Origin: an uncultured Rhodospirillaceae bacterium
GTDB taxonomy: Bacteria > Pseudomonadota > Alphaproteobacteria > Rhodospirillales > Magnetospirillaceae
Assembly (NCBI GenBank): GCA_903901915.1
Contig: CAIUSV010000066.1
Coordinates: forward strand, 97,720-161,719
Direction of reading: 5' to 3'
Length of the DNA: 64,000 nucleotides
Below the pieces are notes generated by a model. The model made no database searches. It saw only the letters and a list, made by a program, of their open reading frames with translations, and had not been told where the DNA came from. Below are positions 1-8,452 of this stretch, one piece after another. Every line of letters begins with the position of its first letter. The stretch's first letter is position 1. A program made the position numbers and the translations under genes.

Positions 1-839
1 GCTCGGAACCCAAGATCACCGAGCAGGGCTTCAAATACGTCTTCCGCAACTTCCCCAGCGCCCCCACCCTGGGCCGCCAGGGGCTGATGCTTTACAAGGA
101 CATGTTCGCCGCCAGCGGCGTCACCCCGAAGACTGCGGTGCTGCTGCACATCAACGACAGCTTCGGCATGGGCATGCTGGGCGGCATCAACGCGCTGATG
201 CCCAAGCTGGACCTGCCCTTCACCATCGTCGAGACCATCGGCTACGATCCCAAGGCCCGCGACCTGTCCATCGAGGTGGCGAAGGCCAAGGCCGCCAAGG
301 CCGATTTCACCATGGTGGTGACGCGGCTCAACGACGCCATCCTGCTGGTGCGCGAAATGGTCAAGCAGCAGGTCGAGACCATGGGGATCACCACCCCCGG
401 CAGCCCAGGCATGTACGAGAAGCAGTTCTTCAAGGCGTTGGGCAAGTATGCCGAGTTCTGCACCACCAACGTGCCGTGGTTCGACCCCAAGCAGGAGGTC
501 GGCAACCAGCTCATCCACGCCTTCGAGAAGGCGTTCCCCGAGGAAAGCTGCGACATCAACGTCAGCTTCAGCTTCGAGGCGGCACTGATCGCCGCCGACG
601 CCCATAAGCGTGCCGGCAGCACCGATCCCCAGGCCCTGACCGAGGCGTTGCGGACCACCAACATCACCAAGCGGGCCAATCTGGGCGGAGCCATCACCTT
701 CGACGCCAAGGGCCAGAACGTCAACCTGCCGTCGGCGGTGGTGCAAAACCTGGGTGGCAAGCCGACGGTGGTGCTGCCCAGCCAGTCGGCGGAGGCCAAA
801 CTGGCCTTCCCGATGCCCGGCTTCAAGAACCGTACCTGA
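1..839 (+). CDS. ABC transporter substrate-binding protein, branched-chain/aromatic type (5' end outside window)
   Basis: The frame is open from base 3 to a TGA at 839, so the gene begins before the window and its signal peptide is not visible. About 278 residues remain. They read as the C-terminal two thirds of a type I periplasmic binding protein of the LivJ/LivK class: a second Rossmann-like lobe with HINDSFGMGM, then VETIGYDPKARDLS and a late FEAALIAADAHKRAG helix typical of this family. It lies 29 bases upstream of livH and is followed by both permeases and both ATPases, so it should be the periplasmic receptor of that importer. The ligand cannot be read from sequence. The adjacent CoA ligase and acyl-CoA dehydrogenase make an aromatic or phenylpropanoid acid more likely than an amino acid, which is inference. 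Confidence 0.9.
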   Translation, partial: SEPKITEQGFKYVFRNFPSAPTLGRQGLMLYKDMFAASGVTPKTAVLLHINDSFGMGMLGGINALMPKLDLPFTIVETIGYDPKARDLSIEVAKAKAAKADFTMVVTRLNDAILLVREMVKQQVETMGITTPGSPGMYEKQFFKALGKYAEFCTTNVPWFDPKQEVGNQLIHAFEKAFPEESCDINVSFSFEAALIAADAHKRAGSTDPQALTEALRTTNITKRANLGGAITFDAKGQNVNLPSAVVQNLGGKPTVVLPSQSAEAKLAFPMPGFKNRT

Positions 840-868
840 TCTGACACCCAACAGTCGGGGGGTCCGGG

Positions 869-1738
869 ATGGACGCGACATTCTTCATGAACGTGATCAG
901 CGCCGGTCTTCTGACCGGCCTGGTCTACGGCCTGATGGCGCTTGGGCTGTCGGTCATCTTCGGCGTCATGCGCGTGGTCAACTTCGCCCACGGCGACATG
1001 ATGGTGGTGGCGATGTACGCCACCTACCTTCTGTACACCAAACTGGGGCTCCAGCCACTGGCGGCGCTGCCGCTGGTGGCCGGGGCATTGTTCGTCTTCG
1101 GCTACGTCCTTCAGCGGGTGCTCATCAACCGCTTCCTCGGCGTCACCGAACACATCCAGTTCCTGCTGCTGCTGTCGGTGGCCATCATCATCACCAACGT
1201 GGTGCTGATGGTATTCGGCCCCGACGCCCGCAACATCCAGCTTGACGCCAGCTTCGAGAGCTACAGCCTCGGGCCGCTGGTGCTGGACAAGGTCCGGGTC
1301 ATCGCCGCGGTGGGCGCGGGCTGCGTCGCGGCGCTGCTGTGGGCATTCTTCCGCTACACCACCACCGGCACCGCCATCCGCGCCTGCGCCGACAATCCGG
1401 TCGGGGCGCGGGTGGTGGGGCTGGACGTGGAAAAGCTCTACGCCGTCACCTTCGGGGTCGGCTCCGCCTGCGTCGGGGCCGCCGGCTGCCTGCTGCTGCT
1501 GCTGGTGGATGTGCATCCCCACCTATCGTCGGACTATACCCTGCTCGGCTTCATCATCGTCATCCTGGGCGGACTGGGCAGCCTGGGCGGCGCCCTGCTG
1601 GGCGGAGTGCTGGTCGGCCTGTCCGAGGCGCTGTCCGGCGTTCTGATCGCGCCTTCGCTGAAAACCATGTTCAGCTTCGGGCTACTGATTCTGGTTCTAC
1701 TGCTTCGGCCGCAAGGCATTCTGGGGAAGAAGCCATGA
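869..1738 (+). CDS. livH: Branched-chain-type ABC transporter permease LivH
   Basis: Integral membrane permease of 289 residues, the usual LivH length, with about eight hydrophobic segments. Family marks are the N-terminal GLVYGLMALGLSVIFGVMRV, the motif NFAHGDMMV, and a C-terminal ILGGLGSLGGALLGG loop that contacts the ATPase. A G-rich Shine-Dalgarno stretch precedes the ATG at 869. Its stop overlaps the livM start in ATGA, which points to translational coupling. It forms the heterodimeric channel with LivM and serves the binding protein encoded upstream. The substrate is inferred from neighbours only. Confidence 0.93.
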   Translation: MDATFFMNVISAGLLTGLVYGLMALGLSVIFGVMRVVNFAHGDMMVVAMYATYLLYTKLGLQPLAALPLVAGALFVFGYVLQRVLINRFLGVTEHIQFLLLLSVAIIITNVVLMVFGPDARNIQLDASFESYSLGPLVLDKVRVIAAVGAGCVAALLWAFFRYTTTGTAIRACADNPVGARVVGLDVEKLYAVTFGVGSACVGAAGCLLLLLVDVHPHLSSDYTLLGFIIVILGGLGSLGGALLGGVLVGLSEALSGVLIAPSLKTMFSFGLLILVLLLRPQGILGKKP

Positions 1739-2723
1739 CCGCCGCCAATCTGCTCTCCGACCGCCGCGCCATCCTGCTGCTCGGCCTGTTGGCCGCGCTG
1801 GCGGCGGCACCACTGGCGGCGGGCGACTACGCGCTGTCGATCCTGATCACCGTGCTGCTGCAAGCTTATCTCGGCATGGCATGGAACGTGATGATGGGGT
1901 TCGCCGGCCAGTTCTCGCTGGGCCACGCCCTCTACGTCGGCCTCGGCGCCTATGCCGGTGGCGCGCTGTTCGCCCATTTCGGCACGCCCCCCCTGGTGGG
2001 CGCCCTGGCCGGCATGGTGGTTTCGGCGGTGGCGGGCAGCATCATCGGCACGCTGGGCTTCCGCTTCAAGGTCATGGGCGTCTATTTCGCCCTGCTGACC
2101 ATCGCCTTCGCCGAGTTCACCCGGGTGCTGTTCGACCACTGGAACTGGGTGGGGGCGTCAAGTGGGCTGTTCCTGCCGGTGAGCCACAGCGTCAACGACG
2201 ATTTCTGGAACCTGCGTGGCTCGGCCACCATGTTCTATTACGTCATCCTGGGCATGGCGGCGGCGGCCTTCCTGTTCAGCCGCGCCCTGCTGGGGCGGCG
2301 CATCGGCTATTACTGGCAGGCCATCCGCGAGGACCAGGACGCCGCCGATGCTTTGGGCATCGACGTTTTCCGCGCCAAGATGGTGGCGGTGATCATTTCG
2401 GCGTCCATGACCAGCCTGGGCGGCCTGTTCATCGCCTTCTACAACAACAACCTCTACCCCGAGAGCATCTTTTCCATGCATCGCTCCATCGAGCTCATGC
2501 TGGGAACCATCATCGGCGGCATCGGCACCCTGTTCGGTCCCATCCTGGGGGCGGTGGCGCTGACGGCGCTGGGTGAAGCGCTGACCGTGATCGGCGCCCA
2601 TATCGGCATCGACGGCGTCAAGCAGATCGCCTATGGCGTCTGCCTGATGGTAATCCTGGCCTTCAGGCCCGGCGGGTTGTGGCCATGGCTGCGTCATCGC
2701 CTTCGTCTCGACGGAGGCCGGCG

Positions 2724-2727
<4 letters not shown>
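1735..2727 (+). CDS. livM: Branched-chain-type ABC transporter permease LivM
   Basis: Second permease, 330 residues from the ATG at 1735 that overlaps the livH stop. The reading frame is open further upstream inside livH, but the overlapping ATG gives the normal LivM length and N-terminus. It has about nine to ten hydrophobic segments, the family motif GFAGQFSLGHALYVGLGAYA near residues 53-72, and a C-terminal cytoplasmic EAA-like region (GTIIGGIGTLFGPILGA). It pairs with LivH in the inner membrane. Its stop overlaps the livG start (ATGA), consistent with one operon. Confidence 0.93.
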
Positions 2728-3451
<724 letters not shown>

Positions 3452-3455
<4 letters not shown>

Positions 3456-4159
3456 TGCTGGAAATCCGCGACCTCGACCTGTTCTACGGTGACGCCCAGG
3501 CACTTGACGGGGTCTCGCTGGACGTGGCCGAGCACGAAGTCGTCGCCATCGTCGGCGCCAACGGTGCCGGTAAGACCTCGCTGATCCATGCCATCGCCGG
3601 CATGGCCAAGGCAGCGCGGGGCTCGATCCGCTTCGAGGGCGCCGAGATCGCCGGCGCCTCCAGCTCGCGCATCTGCGACCTGGGAATCGCCCAGGTGGCC
3701 GAGGGCCGCCAGATCTTCCCCAGCCTGAGCGTGCGCGAGAACCTGGAGATGGGGGCCGTCATTCCCCGGGCCAGGCACTTGCGCCAGCAGACCCTCGAGC
3801 GCTGCTACGAAATGTTCCCCAAGCTGCGGGTGCGCTCGGATCAGGCCGCCGGCACCCTGTCGGGCGGCGAACAGCAGATGCTGGCCATCGGCCGCTGCCT
3901 GATGGGCCAGCCCCGGCTGATCATGTTCGACGAGCCGTCGCTAGGGTTGGCCCCGGCGGTGGTCGGCGAGATGTTCAAGGTCATCCGCGATCTTCACGCC
4001 GCCGGTATGACGGTGATCCTGGTGGAACAGAACGTTTCGGCCTCGCTGAAGCTGGCCGATCGCGGCTATGTGCTGGAAAACGGCCGTATCGTGCTGTCGG
4101 GTACCGGCGCCGGACTGCTGAACGATCCCGGCGTGCGCCAAGCCTATCTCGGACTGTAA
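3452..4159 (+). CDS. livF: Branched-chain-type ABC transporter ATP-binding protein LivF
   Basis: Second ABC ATPase, 235 residues. Two ATG codons stand in tandem (3452 and 3455); either gives the MLEIRDLDLFYGD N-terminus of LivF. Walker A is GANGAGKTS, the Q-loop area is GIAQVAEGRQIFPSLSV, the signature is LSGGEQQMLAIGR, Walker B is LIMFDEPSLGLAP and the H-loop region is VILVEQNV (Gln in place of His, as usual in LivF). It closes the five-gene transporter set. The next gene, the CoA ligase, follows after 34 bases on the same strand, suggesting continued transcription. Confidence 0.93.
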
Positions 4160-4193
4160 ACAGTAATTCCGGCAACGACCGGGGGAGGAAATC

Positions 4194-6032
4194 ATGAAGA
4201 CCAATCCGTGGGGGCCGATCAATTTCGCCCCGGCCCACGTCACCGTCGAGAACCTGCCGGGCGGCGGCATGATTCTGCGCTCGCCCGACAGCTTGAAGCC
4301 GTATTCGCGCTGCCTCGGCGACCTGCTGCACCATTGGGCCGACCGCACCCCCGATTCCGTCTTCCTGGCGCAGCGCGCCGGTGACGGCTGGCGGCGCGTC
4401 ACCTGGAAGCAGGCGCTGGCGGCGGTGGAGTCCATCGCCCAGGGGCTGCTCGATCGGGGCCTCAACCGTCACCGGCCGGTGATGATCCTGTCCGACAACA
4501 GCATCGATCACGCCCTGCTGGCGCTGGCGGCCATGCATGTGGGCATCCCGGCGGCACCGATTTCCCAGGCCTATTCCCTGGTTTCGCAGGACCACTCCAA
4601 ACTCAAGTACATCGCCGAGATTTTGCGCCCCGGTCTGGTCTACGCCGCCGATGGCGCCCGCTTCGCCGATGCGCTGGTGATCCCCGAGCTGTCGCGGGTC
4701 GAGGTGGTCAACAGCACCAACCCCATCGTCGGCGCCGCCACGTTCGACTCGCTGCTGGCCACCACCCCCGGTCCGGAGGTGGACGCCGCCTTCGCCGCGG
4801 TGCGTCCCGGCACCATCGCCAAGATCCTGTTCACCTCGGGCTCGACCGACCTGCCCAAGGGTGTGCTGAACACCCAGCGCATGCTGTGCTCGAACCAACA
4901 GGCCATTCGCCAGTGCTGGCCGTTCCTCGCCGAGGAGCCGCCGGTGCTGGTGGACTGGCTGCCGTGGAACCACACCTTCGGCGGCAACCATAACTTCAAC
5001 ATGGTGCTGCGCCATGGCGGCACGCTGTACATCGACGAAGGCAAGCCGATGCCGGGCCTGGTCGATAAGACGGTGGCCAATCTGCGCGAAATCTCGCCCA
5101 CCCTCTATTTCAACGTCCCGCGCGGTTTCGACATGCTGATTCCGCTGCTGGACAAGGACGACGAACTGCGGGCCAACTTCTTCCGTAACCTGAAGCTGAT
5201 CTTCTACGCCGGTGCCGCCCTGCCCCAGAACCTGTGGGAAAAGCTTGAAGCGCTGTCGATCCGGGCGCTGGGCTACCGGGTGCGGATGGTGTCGTCGTGG
5301 GGCTCGACCGAGACCTCGCCCGCCGTCACCAACGTGCATTTCGACATCGAGGGCGCCGGCAACATCGGCCTGCCCGTCCCCGGCTGCGAACTCAAGATGA
5401 TTCCCAACGGTGGCAAGCTGGAACTGCGGATTCGCGGTACCAACGTCACCCCGGGCTATTACAAGCGCGATGATTTGACCCGCGCGGCGTTCGACGAGGA
5501 CGGCTTCTACATGATCGGCGACGCCGGAAAGCTGGCCGATCCCAACGATCCGGCCAAGGGCATCGTGTTCGACGGCCGTGTCGCCGAGGATTTCAAGCTG
5601 ATGTCGGGCACCTGGGTTGGCGTGGGCGCCCTGCGTCTGGCGGTGCTGGACGCCGCCGCCCCCATCCTTCAGGATGCGGTCATCACCGGCCATGACCGGG
5701 AAGAGGTCGGCCTGCTGGGCTTCGCCAGCCAGCCCGGCTGTCTGCGGCTGTGTCCCGATGCCGCCCCGGATACCCCGCTCAAGGACCTGATCGCCCGGCC
5801 CGAGGTACGCGACCGCCTTGCCGCCGCGATGAAGTCGCTGGCGGCCCAGGGCAAGGGCAGTTCCCATCGGGTGGCACGGGCGCTGCTGATGGCCGAACCG
5901 CCCTCCATCGATGCCAACGAAATCACCGACAAGGGCTACATCAACCAGCGCGCGGTGCTGACCAAGCGGGCGGCGCAGGTGGAACGGCTGTACGCCGCGA
6001 ACCGGGACCCCGAGGTCGTCCGCCTGGATTGA
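4194..6032 (+). CDS. fcs: Feruloyl-CoA synthase-type acyl-CoA ligase (AMP-binding)
   Basis: AMP-forming ligase of 612 residues, the usual length for feruloyl/p-coumaroyl-CoA synthases. The ATP-binding P-loop reads FTSGSTDLPKGV. The DWLPWNHTFGGNHNFNMVLRHGG block is characteristic of the feruloyl-CoA synthase group, followed by the adenylate motif SSWGSTETSP and the acid-binding YMIGDAG. The C-terminal ITDKGYINQRAV holds the likely catalytic Lys. It would convert a hydroxycinnamate or related aromatic acid to its CoA thioester in the cytoplasm. A GGGGGAGG Shine-Dalgarno precedes the ATG at 4194. The genes around it (importer, acyl-CoA dehydrogenase) fit this role. The exact substrate is not decided by sequence. 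Confidence 0.82.
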   Translation: MKTNPWGPINFAPAHVTVENLPGGGMILRSPDSLKPYSRCLGDLLHHWADRTPDSVFLAQRAGDGWRRVTWKQALAAVESIAQGLLDRGLNRHRPVMILSDNSIDHALLALAAMHVGIPAAPISQAYSLVSQDHSKLKYIAEILRPGLVYAADGARFADALVIPELSRVEVVNSTNPIVGAATFDSLLATTPGPEVDAAFAAVRPGTIAKILFTSGSTDLPKGVLNTQRMLCSNQQAIRQCWPFLAEEPPVLVDWLPWNHTFGGNHNFNMVLRHGGTLYIDEGKPMPGLVDKTVANLREISPTLYFNVPRGFDMLIPLLDKDDELRANFFRNLKLIFYAGAALPQNLWEKLEALSIRALGYRVRMVSSWGSTETSPAVTNVHFDIEGAGNIGLPVPGCELKMIPNGGKLELRIRGTNVTPGYYKRDDLTRAAFDEDGFYMIGDAGKLADPNDPAKGIVFDGRVAEDFKLMSGTWVGVGALRLAVLDAAAPILQDAVITGHDREEVGLLGFASQPGCLRLCPDAAPDTPLKDLIARPEVRDRLAAAMKSLAAQGKGSSHRVARALLMAEPPSIDANEITDKGYINQRAVLTKRAAQVERLYAANRDPEVVRLD

Positions 6033-6049
6033 GGAGTGAGACGCGACAG

Positions 6050-7720
6050 ATGATCGACTACCGCACCCCCCTGCCCGACCTGATGTTCGCCCTTCGTTTC
6101 GGGGCCGGCGCCGACCGGCTGGCGGACTGGGATGACGAGACCGCTGAAACCGTGCTTACCCACGCCGCCCAGATGGTGGACGAGGTCATCGCCCCCCTCG
6201 ACCCCATCGGCGACATCGAGGGCACCCGGCTGGTGGATGGGCGGGTGCGGATGCCGCCGGCCTTCGTCGCCGCCTACCGCCAGTTCGCCGACGGCGGCTG
6301 GCAGGGATTGGCGGTACCGGAGGAGGATGGTGGCCAGGGACTGCCCCACATCCTGGCCTCGGCCCTGTCGGAAATGCTGAGCGGCGCCTGCGTCACCTAC
6401 CAGATGGTGCTGTCACTGGCCCATGGCGCCATGCGCACCCTGGCGGCCAGCGGCTCCGAGACCCAGCGCCGGACTTGGATTCCACGGCTGGCCTCGGGGG
6501 AATACCTCGCCACCATGTGCCTGACCGAGGCGCAGGCCGGGTCGGATCTCGGCCAGGTGCGTACCACCGCCACTCCTGCCGAGGATGGCTCGTGGCGACT
6601 GTCCGGCGGCAAGATCTTCATTTCCGGTGGCGATCAGAACCTGACCGACGGCCGGATCATGCATCTGGTGCTGGCCCGTACCCCCGGCGCCCCCGCCGGC
6701 GTCAGAGGCCTGTCACTGTTCATCTGCCCCTCGCATCTGCCCGATGACAGCCGCAACGCCATCCAGGTGGTGCGGCTGGAGGAAAAGATGGGCATGCACG
6801 CGTCACCCACCTGCCAGGTGGCCTTCGACGGCGCCCGCGCCGACATCGTCGGCGCCCCCGGCGAGGGGCTGAAGCGCATGTTCACCATGATGAACGCCGA
6901 ACGCCTGGATGTCGCCGTCCAGGGCGTCGGCCTCGCCGAGGTGGCGCTGCAACGCTCGCTGGCCTACGCCGCCGAGCGCCGGCAGGGTCGTGCCGACGGC
7001 GGCAGCGGCGATGGCCCCGACCCCATCGTCCGTCACGGCGACGTCAGGCGCATGCTGATGACCCAGATGGCCTTGGCCCTGGGCTGCCGCGCCATGGTGA
7101 TGCGCACCCTGGTCGACCTGGATCTGAACCGGACTCCGGCGCTGATGGAGCTGATGACCTCGGTGTGCAAGGCCTTTGTCACCGATTCGGCCATGGAGTC
7201 CGCCAATCTGGCCATCCAGGTCCACGGCGGCTATGGCTTCCTGCGCGAATACCGGGTCGAGCAGATCCTGCGCGACGGCCGCATCACCCAGATCTATGAG
7301 GGCACCAACGGCATCCAGGCCGCCACCGTGGCCGGGCGCGCCATTCGCCAGGGCAACGGCGCGGCGCTGGCCGAATTCCGCGCTGCCACCCTGGAGGCGG
7401 TCGCCATCGCCACCCCGCCCGCCGCCGAAGCGTTGCGGCGGGGGCTGGCCGCCTTCGACACCGCCACCGCCGCCATGCTGGCACGAGACGAGTCCGGACT
7501 GACCGCCACCAGTTATCTGCGCCTGACCGGGCTGGTCGCCTTCGCCGCCGCCTGGGCCCGTCTGGAAAGCGCGGCTGACTCGGCTCCCAATCCCGATCGT
7601 ATCCGCGCCATCGCCGCCTTCGTCCGCGACTGGATGCTGCCCGAGGTCGATCATCTGGCGGCCCGCTGCCAGTCGGACGCCAACCTGAGGTCTTTACCCG
7701 ACGAGGTCTTTGCCGCCTGA
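6050..7720 (+). CDS. Acyl-CoA dehydrogenase, long form
   Basis: FAD-dependent acyl-CoA dehydrogenase of 556 residues, longer than the roughly 380-residue core because of an extra C-terminal helical region, as in DmdC/FadE-like members. The start is the ATG at 6050 behind GAGGAGTG; an open frame extends upstream only inside the ligase gene. Visible marks are CLTEAQAGSDLG (flavin/substrate loop), KIFISGG, and a late IYEGTNGIQA whose Glu is the usual catalytic base. It would introduce an alpha,beta double bond in a CoA thioester, probably the product of the upstream ligase (for example a phenylpropionyl-CoA). The pathway assignment is inference. Confidence 0.88.
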   Translation: MIDYRTPLPDLMFALRFGAGADRLADWDDETAETVLTHAAQMVDEVIAPLDPIGDIEGTRLVDGRVRMPPAFVAAYRQFADGGWQGLAVPEEDGGQGLPHILASALSEMLSGACVTYQMVLSLAHGAMRTLAASGSETQRRTWIPRLASGEYLATMCLTEAQAGSDLGQVRTTATPAEDGSWRLSGGKIFISGGDQNLTDGRIMHLVLARTPGAPAGVRGLSLFICPSHLPDDSRNAIQVVRLEEKMGMHASPTCQVAFDGARADIVGAPGEGLKRMFTMMNAERLDVAVQGVGLAEVALQRSLAYAAERRQGRADGGSGDGPDPIVRHGDVRRMLMTQMALALGCRAMVMRTLVDLDLNRTPALMELMTSVCKAFVTDSAMESANLAIQVHGGYGFLREYRVEQILRDGRITQIYEGTNGIQAATVAGRAIRQGNGAALAEFRAATLEAVAIATPPAAEALRRGLAAFDTATAAMLARDESGLTATSYLRLTGLVAFAAAWARLESAADSAPNPDRIRAIAAFVRDWMLPEVDHLAARCQSDANLRSLPDEVFAA

Positions 7721-7827
7721 TCTTTTTTTTGTGGGAAATGGCGGAAATCCGGGAGCCGGTGGTTGTAAAGTCTCCAAAAACAGGCGACATTGCACTTCTT
7801 TACGCGGAAACGCGCGCGACTCCAGGG

Positions 7828-7856
7828 TTGACGCTTGCCGCGTTCATGTCATTTTG
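7828..7856 (+). promoter_or_regulatory. Possible promoter of the HU gene
   Basis: TTGACG at 7828-7833 is a good -35 hexamer. A spacing of 16-17 bases leads to an AT-rich stretch ATTTTG at 7851-7856 that is only a weak match to a -10 hexamer. It lies about 30 bases upstream of the ATG at 7887 in the 166-base gap after the acyl-CoA dehydrogenase. Strong conservation of the -35 with a poor -10 is common in alphaproteobacteria. Confidence 0.4.
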
Positions 7857-7886
7857 TTTCCGCCACGACATACCATTGGGGGTCTC

Positions 7887-8162
7887 ATGAACAAGCAGGA
7901 TCTGGTGAATAAGGTTGCCGAACTCAGCGGTCTGTCCAAGGCCGCCTCCGACACCGTCGTCGATGCCACCTTCGCCGCCATCACCGCGGCGCTGAAGGCC
8001 GGTGACGACGTTCGTCTGGTTGGCTTCGGCTCGTTCTCGGTGACCAACCGCGCCGCCAAGGAAGGCCGCAACCCGCGTACCGGCGCGACCATCAAGATCG
8101 CCGCCTCCAAGGCGCCGAAGTTCACCGCCGGCAAGGGTCTGAAGGACGCCGTCAACGGCTGA
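7887..8162 (+). CDS. hup: DNA-binding protein HU
   Basis: Histone-like nucleoid protein of 91 residues, normal HU length. The N-terminal MNKQDLVNKVAELSGLSKAA is the dimerisation helix pair. The DNA-binding arm contains GFGSFSV and GRNPRTGATIKI, with the intercalating Pro in RNPRTG, and it ends FTAGKGLKDAVNG. The start is the ATG at 7887; the frame is open upstream but the added residues are not HU-like. It bends and compacts DNA as a dimer. It is a single transcription unit: its own promoter-like sequence lies upstream and a strong terminator lies 24 bases after the stop. Confidence 0.96.
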   Translation: MNKQDLVNKVAELSGLSKAASDTVVDATFAAITAALKAGDDVRLVGFGSFSVTNRAAKEGRNPRTGATIKIAASKAPKFTAGKGLKDAVNG

Positions 8163-8185
8163 TCCGACGGAACCGACCTTTTTAG

Positions 8186-8217
8186 AAAGGCCCCCGGAGG
8201 CGATCCGGGGGCCTTTT
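8186..8217 (+). terminator. Rho-independent terminator after HU gene
   Basis: Perfect 13-base-pair stem: AAAGGCCCCCGGA (8186-8198) pairs with TCCGGGGGCCTTT (8204-8216) around a 5-base loop. The run of four T at 8214-8217 closes the stem. It lies 24 bases beyond the HU stop and separates HU from the sensor kinase at 8453. Confidence 0.9.
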
Positions 8218-8452
8218 GTATTGCGGGTCCATCCGCCCGAATCCGGCGGTGAAGGTGGACACGGCGAGGTCCTGCACGGTCTTGGCCCGACCGGACCGTC
8301 GCGCGCCATGCGTGAAAGCTCCAGGGCGGCAAAAACGCCTTAGACCATTGCCACTGACCACCTGACCTTTTTCACAGTGATTCTAGCCATGTCCGTAGTT
8401 ATACCGCGCCCAGGAAAGCCACGATCTCCACCTTAGAATAATACAAACAAGA

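Noticed and set aside
3981..5867. Minus-strand open frame of 628 codons opposite the CoA ligase
   Set aside because: It is antisense to a gene with intact adenylation motifs, and no start signal is present.
7721..7735. Run of eight T after the acyl-CoA dehydrogenase stop
   Set aside because: No GC-rich stem stands directly before it, so it does not qualify as a Rho-independent terminator.
8170..8452. Small open frames between HU and the PAS kinase
   Set aside because: They contain the HU terminator and lack ribosome sites and conserved sequence.
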